The position numbers and the translations under genes were made by a program. This document shows, one piece after another, positions 60,061 through 64,000 of a DNA stretch of 64,000 nt. Position 1 is the first letter of the stretch, and each line of letters opens with the position of its first letter. This DNA is from Aphelocoma coerulescens (lineage: Eukaryota > Chordata > Aves > Passeriformes > Corvidae), in contig NC_091034.1 of NCBI RefSeq assembly GCF_041296385.1, positions 1,376,807 to 1,440,806 on the forward strand. Reading direction: 5' to 3'. Below the pieces are notes generated by a model. The model saw nothing but the letters and a program-made list of their open reading frames with translations, was not told the DNA's origin and ran no database searches.

Positions 60061-60534
60061 GTCCCAGGGCCGAACAGGAGCTGCTGAGAGTCCAGAGAAT
60101 TGCAAAGGGAGGAGATCCCGGAGCCCCAGGGAAGGAACGAGAGGCTCCCGGGCTGTGGGGTCCGGTCTGTGGGGAAATCTTTGGGTGCTGTGGGGTCCGG
60201 TCGGTGGGGAAATCTTTGGGTGCAGTGGGGCCTCCTGCTGCCCAAAGCTGCTCGGTTCTCCTCAGACAGCCGTGGCCGGGATCAATTTACGGCCGGGGGC
60301 TGGAGATCACAAATCCCGGCTGGAGATCACAAATCCCGGCGGGGCCTGGGAGGGAGCAGAGCGGTGATCAAAGGTGCGCGGGGTCTGAGCTCGCCACAGC
60401 CAGCTCCAGCCAGCCCTTAAGCCTTTCCCGTTTGGAGAGGAGGGGGATCTCATTTCAGGGAGTGAGGACCTGAAAGGCGATCGGGAGCCTGGCAGGGCAC
60501 GGGGCGGGGAGCCTGGCCAGGCGCATCCAGGGAA
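60061..60534. other. GC-rich sequence with short direct repeats
   Basis: A 37 bp pair (GGGGTCCGGTC, GGGGAAATCTTTGGGTGC) lies at about 60157-60226. A 22 bp pair (CTGGAGATCACAAATCCCGG) lies at about 60300-60341. No exon seen. Confidence 0.6.
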
Positions 60535-60812
60535 ATCACTGGGGCTGGCGGTGGGATTGAGGGGAAAGAGGGAATGCAGAGATGGAGGGGTTGTTTTGGG
60601 AAATTACAGGGAATTTGGGAGATTGCCCTGGTTGTGAGGTTCAGAGGAAACAGGGAATACAGGCGTGGAGGGGTTGTTTTGGGAAATCACAGGAAATTTG
60701 GGAAATCACAAGGGCTGGCTGTGCGATTGAGGGCAAAGAGGGAATACAGGCATGGAAGGGCGGTTTTGGGAAATCACAAGGAGCGGTTGGCGGGATTGAC
60801 GGCAAAGAGGCC
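60535..60812. repeat. degenerate tandem repeat, about 90 bp unit, three copies
   Basis: GATTGAGGGGAAAGAGGGAA, GGAGGGGTTGTTTTGGGAAA and TCACAAGG words recur three times. Confidence 0.8.
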
Positions 60813-61980
60813 AAACCGCGGAGTTTTGGGGCAGGAATTCCCCCGCCAGGCCGGGGCAGAGGTGACACCGGGATGTCCCACGGGCTCAGGCCTCTCACCA
60901 CAGCCCCTGCGCCGAGCCGTGGGGCCAAGCCCGGCTTAGGGCAGCCCCGGGGCTCTCCCTTGGTCCTCCGGAGCCATCCCCGCCCCGCCGCTGTCCCACA
61001 GCCCTCGGTGGGGGATGCGGCAGCGGGGACGCTGTCCCTGCCTTCCCCGAGCTCCGCAGCGGCACCGAGAGCCCCTCGCTGCCTCCCGTCTCTCGCCGAG
61101 CCTCTCGCAGCTTTTCCTCTCCCTCTCCCTCTCCTCTCTCCTCCATTTGATGTGGAGAGGAGCTGTCTGCCACTCGCGCGTCTGTTCCGAGAAGGGATCA
61201 GAAGTTTCAGCGAGCGCTCGGCGCCTCTCCTTTGATCCATGTCCTGAGGCCTGCTTGACAGCGGAAAAAAGCATGGAGACAAAACGACTCAGTCAAAGTG
61301 ATTCCTGACAACTGTCTCCGTGAGATAAGGAAGCTCTCTGTGTCTTGGTGGGTTTTTTTTTTTTTTATTTTTTTCTATAAATTTTTTTAACGTTTTTTTC
61401 TAATACCGCCTCTCCGTTTCCATAAGAAGCGGAGTCACTTTAAACCAGAGGAGCAGCAGAGAAGAGCCGAGCACAGAGCTGAGCTTTGTCGCGCTTCCCG
61501 TCTCCTTTTCCAGCCCTTTTTAAAAATTATTATTATTTTTCCCCCTACAAACCCCCTCTTCCCCTCGTTTTTCTCTCCCTCCTTCCCGCACGCTGTAGCG
61601 ATGCGGCTCCAGAGCAATCCCGGCGCGGTGGCGGCGGCCAGGACATCATTCCAAGCGCAGGGAGATGCCAGCTGTCCCCGCGAGGGGCTGAGGGGGACAC
61701 GGAGAGCCATTATGTGACAATAGCCCACCCTCCCAGGGAAGGGAGGCGGCCTCATTTAGAGCCGGGCTTTACCCACCGCTGGCCGCTTAAGCGCTCCTCG
61801 GAGCCGTTCCCCCGCTGCCGAACCCCGGAATTCATTTTTTTGGGGGGGATTGTTTAATTCCGCTTGCAGGGAATTGCAGGGAATGTCCCCCCCCCTCCTC
61901 TGCCGGGTGGCCTCCGGGGCGCTGGCAGGGGTGAGTTTGTGACACCGGAGGGTGCAGGGTCTGGGAAAGGTGTGTGGGAA
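60813..61980. other. unique, CpG-rich then AT-richer sequence
   Basis: GC-rich to about 61130. 61140-61330 is listed separately. Poly-T runs lie at about 61351-61395. The rest up to 61850 is unique. No exon or promoter is recognised with confidence. Confidence 0.5.
61140..61330. promoter_or_regulatory. candidate conserved noncoding element
   Basis: Repeat-free, with TCCTTTGATCCATG (TCF/LEF-type CTTTGATC), CTTGACAGCGG (a TGACAG MEIS/TGIF-type core) and ACGACTCAGTCAAAGTG. Motif-based inference. Confidence 0.32.
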
Positions 61981-61983
61981 CAG

Positions 61984-62046
61984 GGATTGGGATTGGGATT
62001 GGGATTGGGATTGGGATTGGGATTGGGATTGGGATTGGGATTGGGG
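61984..62046. repeat. (GGGATT)n microsatellite
   Basis: About 10 perfect GGGATT hexamers. G-quadruplex-capable in principle. Confidence 0.96.
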
Positions 62047-62221
62047 CTGGGCTGGCAGGGGGTGCCCACACACCAGGGAAGGGACAGGGAGGTGGCTCAC
62101 AGACCGCGGTGCTGAGGGACACGTGGGGACCGTGGGGATGGGGCTGCTCCAGCCCCGTGAGGAGCTGTGGGAATGCAGGGATGGATCCTGGCACGTGGGA
62201 TGCTCTGGAAAGCTGCAGGGG

Positions 62222-62815
62222 ACCTGAGGTGACAGAGCCTGGCTTTGGGTCTGAGGTGACAGAGCCTGGCTTGCCGTTTCAGGTGACAAAGCCTGGCTTT
62301 GGGTCTGAGGTGACAGAGCCTGGCTTGGGACCTCAGGTGACAGAGACTGGCTTGGGACCTCAGGTGACAAAGCCTGGTTTGGGGTCTGAGGTGACAAAGC
62401 CTGGCTTTGGGTCTGAGGTGACAGAGCCTGGTTTGGGGTCTGAGGTGACAAAGCCTGGCTTTGGGTCTGAGGTGACAGAGCCTGCTTTGGGTCTGAGGTG
62501 ACAGAGCCTGGCTTTGGGTCTGAGGTGACAGAGTCTGGCTTGGGACCTGAGGTGACAGAGCCTGGCTTTGGGTCTGAGGTGACAGAGCCTGGTTTGGGGT
62601 CTGAGCTGACAAAGCCTGGCTTTGGGTCTGAGGTGACAGAGCCTGCTTTGGGTCTGAGGTGACAGAGCCTGGCTTTGGGTCTGAGGTGACAGAGCCTGGC
62701 TTTGACCTGAGGTGACAGAGCCTGGTTTGGGGTCTGAGCTGACAAAGCCTGGTTTGGGGTCTGAGCTGACAAAGCCTGGCTTTGGGTCTGAGGTGACAGA
62801 GCCTGGCTTTGGGAC
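62222..62815. repeat. minisatellite, 27 bp unit
   Basis: About 22 units of GGTGACAGAGCCTGGCTTTG plus GGTCTGA, with GACAAAGCC and GGGACCT variants. Open frames are artefacts. Confidence 0.94.
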
Positions 62816-62892
62816 CTGGAGATGAGGAGGGGGCTCAGAGGTCCCTGGCAGGACAAGGGACAGAGCCTGGCTCGAGGGACAGGGACAGGGAT

Positions 62893-63060
62893 TGGAGAAT
62901 CATGGAATGCTTTGGGGTGGAAAGGACCTGGAAGCTCAACCTCATTCCAACCCCTCCCGTGGGCAGGGACCGCTCCCACCATCCCAGGCTGCTCCAAGCT
63001 GCTCATGGGCACTTCCAGGAGCAGAGTTCCAGGCTCAGAGTCCATCCCAGCCATGCAGAA
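62893..63060 (-). mobile_element. CR1 LINE 3' end, reverse orientation
   Basis: Starts GAGAATCATGGAATGCTTTG, GGGTGGAAAGGACCTGGAAG, then ATTCCAACCCCTCCCGTGGG CAGGGACC and GGCTGCTCCAAGC. This is the reversed CR1 tail order, 5'-truncated. Confidence 0.8.
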
Positions 63061-63194
63061 CCTCTCTCGGCCGGGGAGTTCCTCTCCCCTTGGCTCTCCA
63101 TAATTAGGTTTTTTTGTGGTGGGTTTGCTCCGGAGTGAAACTCCATTAGCTGGGGGCTGGGGGGCGGCGGGGCCCCGCGGAGGGGGAGGGTCCC

Positions 63195-63390
63195 TTCCCC
63201 CCAGAACCGCGCTGTGCCGCGCTGATAAACAGCAAATATCGGGGAACGGGATTTCCGCATTATCTGAGCGCGGCAGAAAATCAAAATTTCAGTCTAAATC
63301 CGAGGAGACGAAGCTCATAAGCTCCTCCAGCTGATACAGACGCCGAGCCCAGCCGGAGAAGGCTCAGGAGGCACAAAATAACATTTTTTC
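63195..63390. promoter_or_regulatory. candidate conserved noncoding element
   Basis: Non-repetitive block with GCTGATAAACAGCAAATATC, TTTCCGCATTATCTGAGC, AAAATCAAAATTTCAGTC and GCTCATAAGCTCC words. It stands between GC-rich sequence and poly-A/purine runs (63400-63480). Weak inference. Confidence 0.3.
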
Positions 63391-63399
63391 GTTAGGGGA

Positions 63400-63545
63400 A
63401 AAAAAAAAAAAAAGAAGAAAAAAAAAAAAGAAGTAGAAGAAGAAAAGAAAAGAAAGCAAAAAAAAAAGGAACGAACGGGAAGGGAGCAGCAAGAAATCTT
63501 TGGGGGCTGCCTGGGGGGAGGGAGGGAGGGAGGGAGGGAGGAGGA
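63400..63545. repeat. purine tract: poly-A with GAAG, then (GGGA)n
   Basis: AAAAAAGAAGAAAAA-type sequence to about 63480, and GGGAGGGAGGGAGG at about 63516-63540. Confidence 0.9.
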
Positions 63546-63619
63546 GAGGTGGTGGAGAGAGGAGAATTATGTGGTGCTGCAGCCCCTTCCTGGGGAGGGG
63601 AGAAATAACCCGGGAGGGC

Positions 63620-64000
63620 TGGGGAGGGGGCTGGGGGATACTGGGGGTGCTGGGGGATACTGGGAGTGCTGGGGGATACTGGGGAGAGGGCTGGGAGTGC
63701 TGGGGGATACTGGGGAGAGGGCTGGGGGTGCTGGGGGATGCTGGGGAGGGGCCTGGGAGTGCTGGGACGGGGCTGGGCAGAGTTGGGCAGTGCTGGAGAT
63801 GGGGCTGGACAGTGCTGGGGGATACTGGGCACAGGGCTGGGCAGTGCTGGGGAGGGGACTGGGGGTGCTGGTGAGGGGGCTGGGCAGTGCTGGGGATGGG
63901 GCTGGGCAGTGCTGGGGATGGGGCTGGACAGTGCTGGTGATGGGGCTGGACACTGCTGGGCAGTGCTGGGCAGTGCTGGGGAAGGGACTGGGGGTGCTGG
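63620..64000. repeat. minisatellite (GCTGGGGGATACTGGG, variable 12-24 bp) to window end
   Basis: Irregular CTGGGGGATACTGGGGA and GGGCTGGGCAGTGCTGGGGA units, continuing past the edge of the window. Confidence 0.92.

Larger units (their letters stand above)
49631..64000 (+). other. PAX7: PAX7 intron 7, 5' part (runs off the window)
   Basis: From donor gtacgt at 49631 to the end I found no frame matching the PAX7 C-terminal exon or any other gene. At least 14.4 kb of intron follow exon 7, rich in arrays, CR1 pieces and candidate regulatory blocks. The terminal exon could lie in sequence beyond 64000. Confidence 0.8.

Noticed and set aside
61984..62046. Telomere-like repeat
   Set aside because: GGGATT is the telomeric hexamer written backwards, not a rotation or complement of TTAGGG.

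Overview
This window is a stretch of a vertebrate gene, almost certainly from a bird and probably a passerine microchromosome. The host signature is chicken-repeat-1 (CR1) LINE 3' ends, an ERVL-type solo LTR, GC-rich unique sequence and very heavy minisatellite load. The only protein-coding sequence I can support is three consecutive + strand exons of PAX7, the paired-box/homeobox transcription factor of muscle stem cells and neural crest: 31726-31925, 48451-48616 and 49437-49630. By homology they are exons 5, 6 and 7. Together they encode 186 codons plus phase-split bases, about 0.9% of the window. Splice phases are consistent (2 nt of a split Gly codon at the start, phase 0 at exon 5/6, phase 1 at exon 6/7), and all donors (GT) and acceptors (AG) are canonical. 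The paired domain and octapeptide exons (upstream) and the C-terminal exon(s) (downstream) are not in the window.

Layout: 1-31725 is the 3' part of intron 4. 31926-48450 is intron 5 (16.5 kb). 48617-49436 is intron 6 (0.8 kb). 49631-64000 is the start of intron 7. By my summation of the array spans listed below, roughly a third of the window is tandem repeat: more than 30 separate micro- and minisatellite arrays with units from 4 to about 220 bp, several with higher-order structure. The long open reading frames seen on both strands are products of these arrays, especially where the unit length is a multiple of 3. They are not genes.

Dispersed repeats are CR1 3' ends (about eight), one solo LTR, a degenerate tRNA-Thr-like pair, and several locally duplicated 150-250 bp segments. 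Between arrays are unique intervals. Some of these are AT-richer, free of repeats and dense in homeodomain, SOX, SRF or E-box-like motifs, and are candidate conserved noncoding elements; this is inference because I could not align them.

The most unusual feature is around exon 6. The intron just upstream carries a degenerate tandem array whose units reproduce the exon 6 splice acceptor and, in the clearest copy, the first 12 coding bases. A solo LTR then lies between this array and the real exon 6, ending only about 26 nt from the exon, so the likely branch point lies in LTR-derived sequence. I found no sign of a microbial system, CRISPR array or new multi-gene system.
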